Shown here piece after piece: positions 7,556 to 14,188 of a stretch of DNA of 14,696 nucleotides. This DNA comes from JAGMXM01 sp964458325. Lineage in GTDB: Bacteria; Verrucomicrobiota; Verrucomicrobiia; Limisphaerales; UBA1319. Numbering within the stretch: position 1 is the first letter of the stretch; each line of letters opens with the position of its first letter. Under the pieces are notes generated by a model. That model searched no databases, had not been told where the DNA came from, and saw only the letters and a list, made by a program, of their open reading frames with translations. A program made the position numbers and the translations under genes. Where the stretch lies: assembly GCA_964458325.1 (NCBI GenBank), contig CAYWIM010000102.1:1-14696 (forward strand). Reading direction: 5' to 3'.

Positions 7556-8446
7556 TCAGGCGGGCGGCAACGGCGCACTGGCCTCCGCCGCGGGTGCCGC
7601 GGGGACGGCCGGGGCGGCCGGCTGGACCAGAGTCGCCAGCTCCGCCGCGGAGGCTGCCGGGGCGGGGGCGGCGGCTGGAGCAGGCTCGGCTGCCGCGGGC
7701 GCCGCCGTCGAGGCTGGCACCGGCGCGGGCTCGGTCTTGCGAGGCCCGTATTTGGACTCATAGACCTGCCGCGCCTGCACGATGGTCTGCACCACCGTGT
7801 TCAAAATCAGCCGGATCGACCGGATCGCATCGTCGTTGCCGGGGATTGGATAATCCACCTGGTCCGGGTCGCAGTTGGTGTCGACGACCGCCACGATGGG
7901 GATTTTGAGCCGGCGGCCCTCGGCAACCGCGTTGTGCTCGCGCTTGATGTCCACCACGAACATCGCATCCGGCAGGGATTCCATATCCCGAATGCCGTCC
8001 AGGTTCTTGTGCATCCGAGCCGCCTCGCGGCGGATCGACGACTGCTCCTGCTTGCCATACTGGCTCATCGTCCCGTCCGCCTCCATCCGCTCGATCTGCT
8101 TGAGGCGGTCCACCGAACGCCGGATGGTCTTCAGATTCGTCAGCGTGCCTCCCAGCCAGCGCTCGATCACGTAAAACTGCATGCACATCATCGCCGATTC
8201 CTTGATTGCCTCCTGCGCCTGCTTCTTGGTGCCGACAAACACGATCCGCCCGCCCTTGCCAATCACGTTGCCCAGAAACTCGCAGGCCGACTCGAGCTGC
8301 CCCAGGGTCTTGCTCAGGTCGATGATGTAGATGCCGCTGCGCGCGTCGAAGATGAACTGCTTCATCTTCGGATTCCAGCGCCGGGTCTGGTGCCCGAAAT
8401 GGACACCTGCTTCCAACAATTCCTTGATGCCGATGTTGATCGCCAT
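7556..8446 (-). CDS. rpsB: 30S ribosomal protein S2 with Ala/Pro-rich C-terminal tail
   Basis: S2 is a late-assembling protein of the small ribosomal subunit head/body junction. The conserved core occupies residues 1 to about 235: IKELLEAGVHFGHQTRRWNPKM at the start, IYIIDLSKTL at 39-48, FVGTKKQAQEA at 70-80, ERWLGGTLTN at 95-104 and VVDTNCDP at 187-194. After YGPRK (233-237) comes a tail of about 59 residues made almost only of Ala and Pro with a few Glu, Ser and Leu. That makes the protein 296 aa, against about 240 in Escherichia coli. The start at ATG 8446 matches the family start; a short GGA lies 5 nt before it. A structured leader and promoter lie upstream. Confidence 0.98.
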   Translation of the reverse strand: MAINIGIKELLEAGVHFGHQTRRWNPKMKQFIFDARSGIYIIDLSKTLGQLESACEFLGNVIGKGGRIVFVGTKKQAQEAIKESAMMCMQFYVIERWLGGTLTNLKTIRRSVDRLKQIERMEADGTMSQYGKQEQSSIRREAARMHKNLDGIRDMESLPDAMFVVDIKREHNAVAEGRRLKIPIVAVVDTNCDPDQVDYPIPGNDDAIRSIRLILNTVVQTIVQARQVYESKYGPRKTEPAPVPASTAAPAAAEPAPAAAPAPAASAAELATLVQPAAPAVPAAPAAEASAPLPPA

Positions 8447-8620
8447 ATTTTCCGTTTGGTTTGGGGCCCGCAGGCCGCCGGCCTGCAGGCCATCCCGCGG
8501 AACCGGGATTGGACTCTGTTTCGATTGTGGCCGCCGGGCTTCGTTCCGCGCCGGCTGTTTAAGGCCGTTTCACTGCTTCGTGCCCGGGCGGTTTTCCGCG
8601 CCGCCCGACGGCACAAAGAG
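8447..8620 (-). promoter_or_regulatory. Structured 5' leader of rpsB-tsf mRNA, candidate S2 autoregulatory element
   Basis: If transcription starts near 8620, the mRNA has about 174 untranslated nt. In 5' to 3' order on the minus strand it can fold three hairpins. The first is 8601-8607 with 8585-8591 (7 bp). The second is 8504-8509 with 8492-8497 (6 bp, 6-nt loop). The third is 8480-8491 with 8465-8476 (12 bp with one G-U, GGC triloop). The last two directly abut and could stack, ending 18 nt before the start codon and close to a weak ribosome binding site. In gammaproteobacteria S2 represses rpsB-tsf through its leader; that a similar control operates here is inference. No similarity to a named RNA family is claimed. 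Confidence 0.45.
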
Positions 8621-8626
8621 AACAAC

Positions 8627-8653
8627 AGTATATCCAAAGGCCGGCCGCGACAA
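8627..8653 (-). promoter_or_regulatory. Candidate sigma70-type promoter for rpsB-tsf
   Basis: TATACT (complement of 8627-8632) matches the -10 consensus at five of six positions in an otherwise GC-rich window. TTGTCG (complement of 8648-8653) lies 15 bp upstream, a short spacer, so the -35 is weak or the core may be shifted by a base or two. An A-rich stretch upstream, around 8654-8700, could act as an UP-like element, as is common for ribosomal protein operons. Confidence 0.45.
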
Positions 8654-8689
8654 CTGTTTTGTTTTCCGTTTTCAAAGGCCGAAATTGCC

Positions 8690-8718
8690 TTTTCAAGCCG
8701 GCCATCCATGGCTAAGAT
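8690..8718 (+). promoter_or_regulatory. Candidate promoter for the mutarotase-like/hydrolase unit
   Basis: TTTTCA (8690-8695) and TAAGAT (8713-8718) are separated by 17 bp. Each matches its consensus at four of six positions. A start near 8725 would give a leader of about 59 nt to the ATG at 8784. It is divergent from the rpsB promoter and shares the AT-rich patch between them. Confidence 0.3.
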
Positions 8719-8783
8719 GTTGTGGAACGGCCCGAAACGCCTCCGTGCCGGGGACGCGTGCGGGCCGGAACGCCTGCAGCCCC

Positions 8784-9995
8784 ATGAAACCAGCGAAATC
8801 CTCCCGACCATCCACATCGGTCGTTCTGGGCCAGCCCTCGTGGCGGCTCATGTCATCCACCGTCGAAGCCTGGGTCACCGAAGCCGGCGGACACTTGGGC
8901 CCGGTCGTCTTCGATCGGGCCGGCAAGCGCTGGCGCCCATTCTCCGTCGCTCCGTGGGCTGAGGAGAAGCCCGACCGCACGCTTCCCGCGCTGCTGCGGG
9001 TCTTGCGCGGCGATTTCTTCTGCCTGCCTTTCGGCAACAACACGGCGCCCTATCGCAACGAGCGGCACCCGCCTCACGGCGAAACCGCCAACCAGCGCTG
9101 GCGCCTCGTCTCGCTGGCCCGCGAAGGCAGCCGCTCGACTCTCCATCTCCGCCTCGGCACTCGCACGCGCCCCAGCCAGGTCGATCAGCAGATCGCACTG
9201 GTCGACGGCCATGATGCGGTCTACTGCCGGCATGTCATCTCCGGCATGAAAGGCCGCATGAACTTAGGCCATCACGCCATGATCAAGTTCCCCGACGCCC
9301 CCGGCAGCGGACGCATTTCGACCAGCCCGTTCGTCTATGGCCAGGTTTTCCCCGACGACTTCGAGCGCCCCGAGCAGCGCGGGTATTCCGTCCTCCAGCC
9401 GGGCGCCGAGTTCCGCTCGATCGATGAGGTCCCCGCGCGGTTCGGCCCGCCCGCCGACCTCAGCGTATACCCGGCCCGGCGCGGCTACGAAGACCTCGTC
9501 ATGCTGGTGGCCGATCCCGCCCTGGCTCTGGCCTGGACGGCCGTCACGTTTCCCATCCAGCGCTATGTCTGGTTCGCCATCCGCTCGCCCCGCCTGCTCC
9601 GTTCGACGGTCTTCTGGATCTCCAACGGGGGCCGCCATTACCCGCCCTGGAACGGCCGCCACGTCAACGTCATGGGCATCGAGGATGTCACCTCGTATTT
9701 CCACTACGGCCTGGCCGAATCCGTCCGCCGAAATCCCCTGGCAGACCGCGGCTATCCGACCTGCCTCGAGTTCAATCCCCGCCAGCCGGTCGCCATCCCC
9801 TATGTCATGGGCGTCGCTGGAGTGCCGGCCGGATTCGACCGCGTCCGGGATCTCCACCCCCTGCCGGCCCGTGACGGGATCCTCCTCGAGAGCGACAGCG
9901 GCAAGACCGCGGCCGTCCCCCTCGACATCCCGTTTCTGGACGAACTCCCCCCTGATCCACCCGAGGCCCGTGCCTCCTCCTCACCGACCGGATGA
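8784..9995 (+). CDS. Galactose-mutarotase-fold (aldose epimerase-like) protein of unknown substrate
   Basis: This 403-aa protein has no evident signal peptide or membrane segment. It resembles aldose 1-epimerase-like, beta-sandwich sugar-binding proteins. Supporting features are EAGGHLGPVVFD near residues 33-44, GDFFCLPFGNN at 76-86 followed by RHPPHGETANQRW (94-106), LGHHAMIKFPD (161-171) and NGGRHYPPWNGRHVNVMGIED (281-301), all His/Trp/Gly-rich loops typical of such folds. The likely role is binding or anomerising a sugar or sugar derivative, but no substrate can be named. The ATG at 8784 is chosen because the conserved-looking VVLGQPSWRL segment precedes the next ATG at 8850; the frame is open back to 8331 and the ribosome binding site is poor. 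The stop overlaps the start of the secreted hydrolase gene, so the two products are probably made together. Confidence 0.65.
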   Translation: MKPAKSSRPSTSVVLGQPSWRLMSSTVEAWVTEAGGHLGPVVFDRAGKRWRPFSVAPWAEEKPDRTLPALLRVLRGDFFCLPFGNNTAPYRNERHPPHGETANQRWRLVSLAREGSRSTLHLRLGTRTRPSQVDQQIALVDGHDAVYCRHVISGMKGRMNLGHHAMIKFPDAPGSGRISTSPFVYGQVFPDDFERPEQRGYSVLQPGAEFRSIDEVPARFGPPADLSVYPARRGYEDLVMLVADPALALAWTAVTFPIQRYVWFAIRSPRLLRSTVFWISNGGRHYPPWNGRHVNVMGIEDVTSYFHYGLAESVRRNPLADRGYPTCLEFNPRQPVAIPYVMGVAGVPAGFDRVRDLHPLPARDGILLESDSGKTAAVPLDIPFLDELPPDPPEARASSSPTG

Positions 9996-11128
9996 ACCTC
10001 GAGCCCCTGCGTCCGAGCCTTGCGTTGATTCCCGCGCTGATCCTCGCGTCGGCCTCGCTGGGCGCGGCGCGGGCCGACATCGCGCCCCGGCGGCTGCCGC
10101 CCGCCGACCTGCTGGTGTTTCGCGGCCCGCAAGGCGGCCTCCTCCCGGTGCGGTCGGCATCCGACTGGCTCGAGCGGCGCGCCGAGATCTTGAGGGGCAT
10201 GCAGGAGATCATGGGCCCGCTGCCCGGCCGCTCGAGGCGCTGCCCTCTGGATCCGCAGATCCAGGAGGAGCAGGATTGCGGCAGCTATGTCCGGCGGCGG
10301 ATCCATTACGCCTCCGAACCCGGCTCGCGCGTCCCCGCGTATCTGCTGATCCCGAAGGATGCCCTCGAGGGGAGAGGCCGGGCGCCGGCGGTGCTGGCGC
10401 TGCATCCCACGGACATGGAGCACGGCCACCGCGTGGTGGTCGAGAAGATCCGGGACAGCTACCGCGCCTATGGACACGACCTCGCCGCGCGCGGCTTCGT
10501 GGTGGTCGCTCCGTCGTATCCGCTGATGGCCGGCTACCAGCCCGACCTCGAGGCGCTCGGCTATCGGAGCGGAACGATGAAAGCCATCTGGGATAACATC
10601 CGCGCCCTGGATCTGCTCGAGTCGATGCCCATCGTGCAGCCGGGAAGCTACGGCGCCATCGGCCACTCCCTGGGCGGGCACAACGCCGTGTTCACCGCGG
10701 TGTTCGACCCGCGCCTCCAGGTTGTCATCTCGAGCTGCGGTTTGGACTCGTTCCGCGACTACTATGGCGGGAACCCGGACAACTGGCAGCTCGAGCGCGG
10801 CTGGTGCCAGACGCGCTACATGCCGCGGCTGGCCCGGTATCGGGGGCGCCTGGCCGATATCCCGTTCGATTTCCACGAGATCATCGGCGCTCTGGCGCCG
10901 CGGGCCGTCCTCATCAATGCGCCGCTTCGCGACGGGAATTTCCGGTGGCAGAGCGTGGACGAGATCGCGGCGGCGGCCGCGCCCGTCTTCGAGCTCCATG
11001 GCGCCGGATCGAACCTGCGGGTGATCCATCCCGACTGCGCGCACGATTTTGCCGAGGCGGAGCGGCTGCAGGCCTACGAGCTGCTCGAGCGGGCGCTGTC
11101 GCGTCCGGCCCAAGGCGCGCAGCCGTGA
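9992..11128 (+). CDS. Secreted alpha/beta hydrolase, dienelactone hydrolase/acetyl-esterase-like
   Basis: This 378-aa protein begins with a Sec-type signal peptide: Arg7, a hydrophobic core from about 9 to 24, and an A-R-A cleavage site near residue 28. The mature part has the hydrolase order ALHPTDMEHGH (136-146, oxyanion region), GHSLGG at 224-229 with nucleophile Ser226, a probable acid Asp314 in PLRDGNF, and His351 in CAHDF. This is the fold of bacterial dienelactone hydrolase and acetylxylan/carbohydrate esterase-like enzymes. An ester of a plant or algal glycan is a reasonable but unproven substrate. The ATG overlaps the stop of the mutarotase-like gene (ATGA) and has no clear ribosome binding site, so translation is probably coupled. 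Seven of seven Leu-Glu pairs are encoded CTC GAG, unlike the other Leu codons of the gene, which are mostly CTG. Confidence 0.85.
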   Translation: MNLEPLRPSLALIPALILASASLGAARADIAPRRLPPADLLVFRGPQGGLLPVRSASDWLERRAEILRGMQEIMGPLPGRSRRCPLDPQIQEEQDCGSYVRRRIHYASEPGSRVPAYLLIPKDALEGRGRAPAVLALHPTDMEHGHRVVVEKIRDSYRAYGHDLAARGFVVVAPSYPLMAGYQPDLEALGYRSGTMKAIWDNIRALDLLESMPIVQPGSYGAIGHSLGGHNAVFTAVFDPRLQVVISSCGLDSFRDYYGGNPDNWQLERGWCQTRYMPRLARYRGRLADIPFDFHEIIGALAPRAVLINAPLRDGNFRWQSVDEIAAAAAPVFELHGAGSNLRVIHPDCAHDFAEAERLQAYELLERALSRPAQGAQP

Positions 11129-11153
11129 CCGATGGACAGAGGGGGGACAGGCG

Positions 11154-11172
11154 GATGAGCCGGCGGCTCGTC
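11154..11172. terminator. Hairpin between convergent hydrolase and kinase genes
   Basis: GATGAGCC (11154-11161) pairs with GGCTCGTC (11165-11172), giving an 8-bp stem with one G-T/U pair and a 3-nt loop. It lies in the 54-nt gap between two genes that converge. On the plus strand it is followed by CCTTCT, only weakly U-rich, and on the minus strand there is no U tract. Its position makes a bidirectional terminator or transcript-end stabiliser the most sensible reading. Confidence 0.4.
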
Positions 11173-11182
11173 CCTTCTGCCC

Positions 11183-12622
11183 CTACCTTCCCCGGCCCAA
11201 AGGCTCCTCGGCCGCAGGCTGGGGAGGGGAGAGGGGGAGGCGGACGGTGAACGTCGAGCCTTCGGATGGCCGGCTCGAGACGGAGACGGTGCCATGGTGG
11301 GCTTCGACGATAGCGCGGACGAGGCAGAGGCCAAGGCCGAGACCTTTCTGGGAGCGGCTTTTGTCGCCGCGGTAGAGCCGCTCCCAGATCCGGGGCATCT
11401 CCTCGGGGGGGATGCCCACCCCGGTGTCGGCGACCTCGATCACCGCGGTCTGGCTCTCGGCGCGGGCGCGGATGGCGACGCGCCCGCCGGGCGGGGTGTA
11501 CTTGACGGCGTTGTCGACGAGGTTGGCCAGGGCCTGTTCGAGCCGGACGCGGTCTGCCTCGAGGCGGATGGGCTCGGACAGGGCGCGGTCGATGGCGATG
11601 CGGCGATCCTCGGCGACCAGCTGGTAGAGATCGGCCACGCGGCGGAGGAGGCCTTCGAGATCGACCGCCTCGATATGCAGGCGCATGGTGCCCGTCTCGG
11701 CCTGGCTGACGTCCATGAGGGTTTGGAGCATGACCAGGAGCCGATCGGATTCCTCGAGCGTATCGGCCAGGGCTTCCCGGCTGGCGGCGGAGGGATCGGG
11801 CGATTGGAGGGCGCGTTCGGCCGCGCCGCGGAGGCGGGCCAGCGGGGTCCGGAGGTCGTGAGCCACGTTATCCAGCGCCTCGCGCATGCCGCGGATCAGG
11901 GTCTCGTTCTTCTCGAGCATGCGGTTGAACAGGCTGACGAGCTCGTCCAGCTCGTTCTGGTCCTGCCGGGCGGCGACGCGGCGGTCGAGCTGGCCGGTCT
12001 CGAGGATGCCCCGCACCGCGGCGATGAGCTCGCGAATCGGCTGCAGGGCGCGGTGGGTCAGCCACGTGCCGCCGGTGTAGCCGAGGGCAAGCAGCGCGAT
12101 CAGCGCGCAGCCGAACACCAGGCGCAACCGGGCCAGGAGCAGCTCGGTCGGGCCCGTGCTCTTGCCGACCTGCAGATGGTGGCCGCCGGGAAGCGCGATC
12201 GATCCGATGAGCCAGCCGGGCTGGTCCTTCCCCCCCGGCATGTGCACCCACGGCGAATCAGCCTGGTCCGCCGCTCGGGCGATCCCGGCGAAATCGAACT
12301 GGCTCCACTCCTCGGGGACATGGACGAAGAGGACCTGGCCGCCGGATCCGCGCAGGCGGACAAAGAACGCCTGGCGGCTGCCGTCGCGGGTGCTGAGAAA
12401 CTTCCAGCGGAGGAACTCGGGACCGCCGCTCACATACCAAGCCCGATAATCCTCGAGCCGGGCCCGGATCAGCTCGCGCTCCTGCATCTGGATCGAACGG
12501 GACAGGAGAAAGGACGCCAGCCCGTGCAGGACGAGCCCGCCCGCGACCAGGATGGCCGCATAATAGAGGTTGAGACGGAAGCCGAACCGGCTGCGGACAG
12601 GCTCAGGCGGGTTTAAGGGCAT
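11183..12622 (-). CDS. Sensor histidine kinase with HAMP domain
   Basis: This is a 479-aa inner-membrane kinase that phosphorylates the adjacent response regulator. TM1 lies at about 18-40, a roughly 120-residue extracytoplasmic sensor domain follows, and TM2 is at about 161-183. A HAMP linker (about 184-236) and HisKA follow, with phospho-acceptor His255 in NVAHDLRTPLARLRG. The ATPase domain shows the N box LANLVDNAVKYTP (365-377), G1 VADTGVGIP (397-405), the F box WERLYRGD and G2 KGLGLGLCLV (426-435). The overall layout is that of CusS/QseC-like kinases, but the sensor domain has no motif naming a ligand. The ATG at 12622 lies inside the regulator gene and overlaps it by 20 nt, so the pair is translationally coupled. 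The frame is open further upstream only as the regulator's shadow. Confidence 0.95.
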   Translation of the reverse strand: MPLNPPEPVRSRFGFRLNLYYAAILVAGGLVLHGLASFLLSRSIQMQERELIRARLEDYRAWYVSGGPEFLRWKFLSTRDGSRQAFFVRLRGSGGQVLFVHVPEEWSQFDFAGIARAADQADSPWVHMPGGKDQPGWLIGSIALPGGHHLQVGKSTGPTELLLARLRLVFGCALIALLALGYTGGTWLTHRALQPIRELIAAVRGILETGQLDRRVAARQDQNELDELVSLFNRMLEKNETLIRGMREALDNVAHDLRTPLARLRGAAERALQSPDPSAASREALADTLEESDRLLVMLQTLMDVSQAETGTMRLHIEAVDLEGLLRRVADLYQLVAEDRRIAIDRALSEPIRLEADRVRLEQALANLVDNAVKYTPPGGRVAIRARAESQTAVIEVADTGVGIPPEEMPRIWERLYRGDKSRSQKGLGLGLCLVRAIVEAHHGTVSVSSRPSEGSTFTVRLPLSPPQPAAEEPLGRGR

Positions 12623-13277
12623 AGCCAACCCCGCGGAGTGTTTGGATGAGCTTCGGCTCGAAATCGCGGTCGATCTTGTTGCGAAGCCGGCAGACCAGGA
12701 CGTCGACCACGTTGGTCTGGGGATCGAACTGATAATCCCAGACGTGTTCGAGGATCTGGGTTTTCGAGACATAATGCCCGGCGTGGCGCAGGAGGTACTC
12801 GAGGAGCGCGAACTCCCGCGCGGCCAGATCGATCCGCCGGCCGGCCCGGCGCACCTCGCGGGTCAGCAGATCCAGCGTCAGATCGGCGGCCGTCAGGGTC
12901 GAGGGCTCCGCCACGCTCGACGCGCGGCGGATGAGGGCCTGGACTCGAGCCAGGAGCTCGCTGAAGGCGAACGGCTTCACGAGGTAATCGTCTCCGCCTG
13001 CCTGGAGCCCGCGGATCCGATCGTCGACGGCGGCCTTAGCGCTCAGGAAGAGCACCGGCAGGCCGCGCTGCCGGCGCCGCAATTCCTGGACCAGGCTCAG
13101 CCCGTCGCGCCGCGGCAGCATCACATCGACCACCGCGGCGTCGGCGGGGCGCGTCAGGGCCAGCCCCAGCCCCTCTTCCCCATCCCCGGCATGATCCACC
13201 GCAAACCCATGTTCGCGAAGCCCCTGGGCGACGAAGGCGGCGATCTTCGGATCGTCTTCGATGAGCAAGATTCGCAT
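12603..13277 (-). CDS. OmpR/PhoB-family response regulator
   Basis: This 224-aa DNA-binding regulator is paired with the overlapping kinase. The receiver domain (1 to about 115) has the acidic pair Asp8-Asp9, the phospho-acceptor Asp51 in VVDVMLP, Ser79 at the switch position and Lys101 in DDYLVKPF. The C-terminal winged helix (about 128-222) shows REVRRAGRRIDL, LTAREFALLEYLL-type helices with VSKTQILEHVWDYQFDPQTNVVDV, and ends RGVGYALKPA. Overall it is closest in style to CusR/CzcR-type regulators, but metal control is not implied by any other gene here. The ATG at 13277 gives the standard length; an in-frame ATG at 13379 would add a 34-residue, low-complexity Arg/Gly-rich lead and is rejected. 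It is divergent from clpP, with a 206-nt gap that holds both promoters. Confidence 0.95.
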   Translation of the reverse strand: MRILLIEDDPKIAAFVAQGLREHGFAVDHAGDGEEGLGLALTRPADAAVVDVMLPRRDGLSLVQELRRRQRGLPVLFLSAKAAVDDRIRGLQAGGDDYLVKPFAFSELLARVQALIRRASSVAEPSTLTAADLTLDLLTREVRRAGRRIDLAAREFALLEYLLRHAGHYVSKTQILEHVWDYQFDPQTNVVDVLVCRLRNKIDRDFEPKLIQTLRGVGYALKPA

Positions 13278-13423
13278 GGCCTCGGGCACGGTTGGACGGC
13301 CGGCCAGCCCGGGGCGCTCCGCCCCCCGTCCGCCGGAGCCGTCGCTCAGGAATCTACGCCAACGGCGGCGGATTGCCATGCGAATTCGAGCCCCTCCCCA
13401 TCCGCGAATCCCGTCCGCCGGGC

Positions 13424-13453
13424 TTGACGGTGAGGGGGTAGGGCGTTTAGGTT
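13424..13453 (+). promoter_or_regulatory. Candidate sigma70-type promoter for clpP-clpX
   Basis: TTGACG (13424-13429) is a five-of-six -35 match. It is followed after 18 bp by TAGGTT (13448-13453), a weak -10 matching at the key T, A and final T positions. Transcription would begin near 13460, leaving a leader of about 24 nt with AAAGGA (13473-13478) 5 nt before the ATG. No CIRCE-like or other heat-shock operator was recognised in the gap. Confidence 0.4.
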
Positions 13454-13483
13454 GCCCCCGCGAGTCAAAGGCAAAGGAACGCG

Positions 13484-14179
13484 ATGCAGAATTTTCTGAT
13501 TCCCATGGTGGTCGAGCAGACAGGGCGCGGCGAGCGCGGCTACGACATTTACTCTCGCCTGCTGGTGGACCGGATCGTGTTTTTGGGCACGCCGGTCGAT
13601 GACATGGTGGCCAACGTCATCATCGCCCAGCTGCTGTTTCTGCAGATGACAGATCCGAAAAAGGACATCCACCTCTACATCAATTCGCCGGGGGGAAGCG
13701 TGACGGCCGGGCTCGCGGTCTACGACACCATGCAATTCCTGACGTGCGACGTGAACACGTATTGCATCGGCCAGGCGGCGAGCATGGGGGCGGTGCTGCT
13801 GGCCGGCGGCACCAAGGGCAAACGATTCGCGCTGCCCCACTCGAACATCATGATCCACCAGATTCTGGGCGGGGCCGAGGGGGCGGCCAGCGACGTCGAG
13901 ATCCGGGTCAAATACATGCTCCGGCTCAAGCAGCGGCTCAACCAGATCCTCTCCCATCACACCGGCCGAAGCCTCGAACAGGTCGAGAAGGACTGCGACC
14001 GCGATTATTTCATGACGGCCGCGGAGGCCCGCGAATACGGGATCGTGGACGAAGTCGTCCAATCGCGGAGGCAGATCCCGAGCCTGGCATCGTCGTCGGG
14101 CCCGGGGCCGGCCCTGGGCGCTGGAGCCGCCCCCGCCGCGGCCGCCGAATCGAACCCGCCTCCCGCGACCAGCACCTGA
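13484..14179 (+). CDS. clpP: ATP-dependent Clp protease proteolytic subunit
   Basis: ClpP is the serine peptidase that forms a double-heptamer chamber and degrades proteins unfolded and fed in by ClpX or ClpA. The catalytic triad is visible as Ser100 in GQAASMGA, His125 in NIMIHQ and Asp174 in DRDYF. The oxyanion segment INSPGGSVTAG is at 66-76. The N-terminal MVVEQTGRGERGYDIYSRLL is typical of mature ClpP, so little or no propeptide is expected. At 231 aa it is longer than the usual 195-205 residues because of a Gly/Ala/Pro/Ser tail after about residue 197. AAAGGA 5 nt before the ATG at 13484 is a good ribosome binding site. clpX follows after 9 nt. No trigger factor gene precedes it; a two-component system is divergent instead. 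Confidence 0.98.
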   Translation: MQNFLIPMVVEQTGRGERGYDIYSRLLVDRIVFLGTPVDDMVANVIIAQLLFLQMTDPKKDIHLYINSPGGSVTAGLAVYDTMQFLTCDVNTYCIGQAASMGAVLLAGGTKGKRFALPHSNIMIHQILGGAEGAASDVEIRVKYMLRLKQRLNQILSHHTGRSLEQVEKDCDRDYFMTAAEAREYGIVDEVVQSRRQIPSLASSSGPGPALGAGAAPAAAAESNPPPATST

Positions 14180-14188
14180 GCGTATCCC

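Noticed and set aside
7559..7740. Possible short tandem repeat array
   Set aside because: The GC-rich repetition comes from Ala/Pro codons in the S2 tail and does not keep a fixed unit length.
8331..8783. Upstream extension of the mutarotase-like frame into the rpsB gene
   Set aside because: This part overlaps the start of rpsB and its leader and is Arg/Cys/Phe-rich without motifs. The ATG at 8784 fits the protein's first conserved-looking segment.
5831..8962. A 1043-codon plus-strand open frame antisense to the rRNA methyltransferase, tsf and rpsB
   Set aside because: It is the mirror of three strongly recognised genes. Its translation is rich in His, Arg, Leu and Gln without domain motifs, as expected of antisense frames at high GC.
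9800..11113. A 437-codon minus-strand open frame opposite the hydrolase gene
   Set aside because: The hydrolase on the plus strand has a signal peptide and a full catalytic triad. The opposite frame has no recognisable motif and mirrors its codon pattern.
11294..12616. A 440-codon plus-strand open frame opposite the histidine kinase
   Set aside because: It is antisense to all kinase motifs and contains only Asp/Glu/Gly/Leu-rich sequence without a domain.
13278..13379. N-terminal extension of the response regulator from an ATG at 13379
   Set aside because: The added 34 residues are low-complexity Arg/Gly-rich, while the standard receiver start MRILLIEDD begins at 13277.
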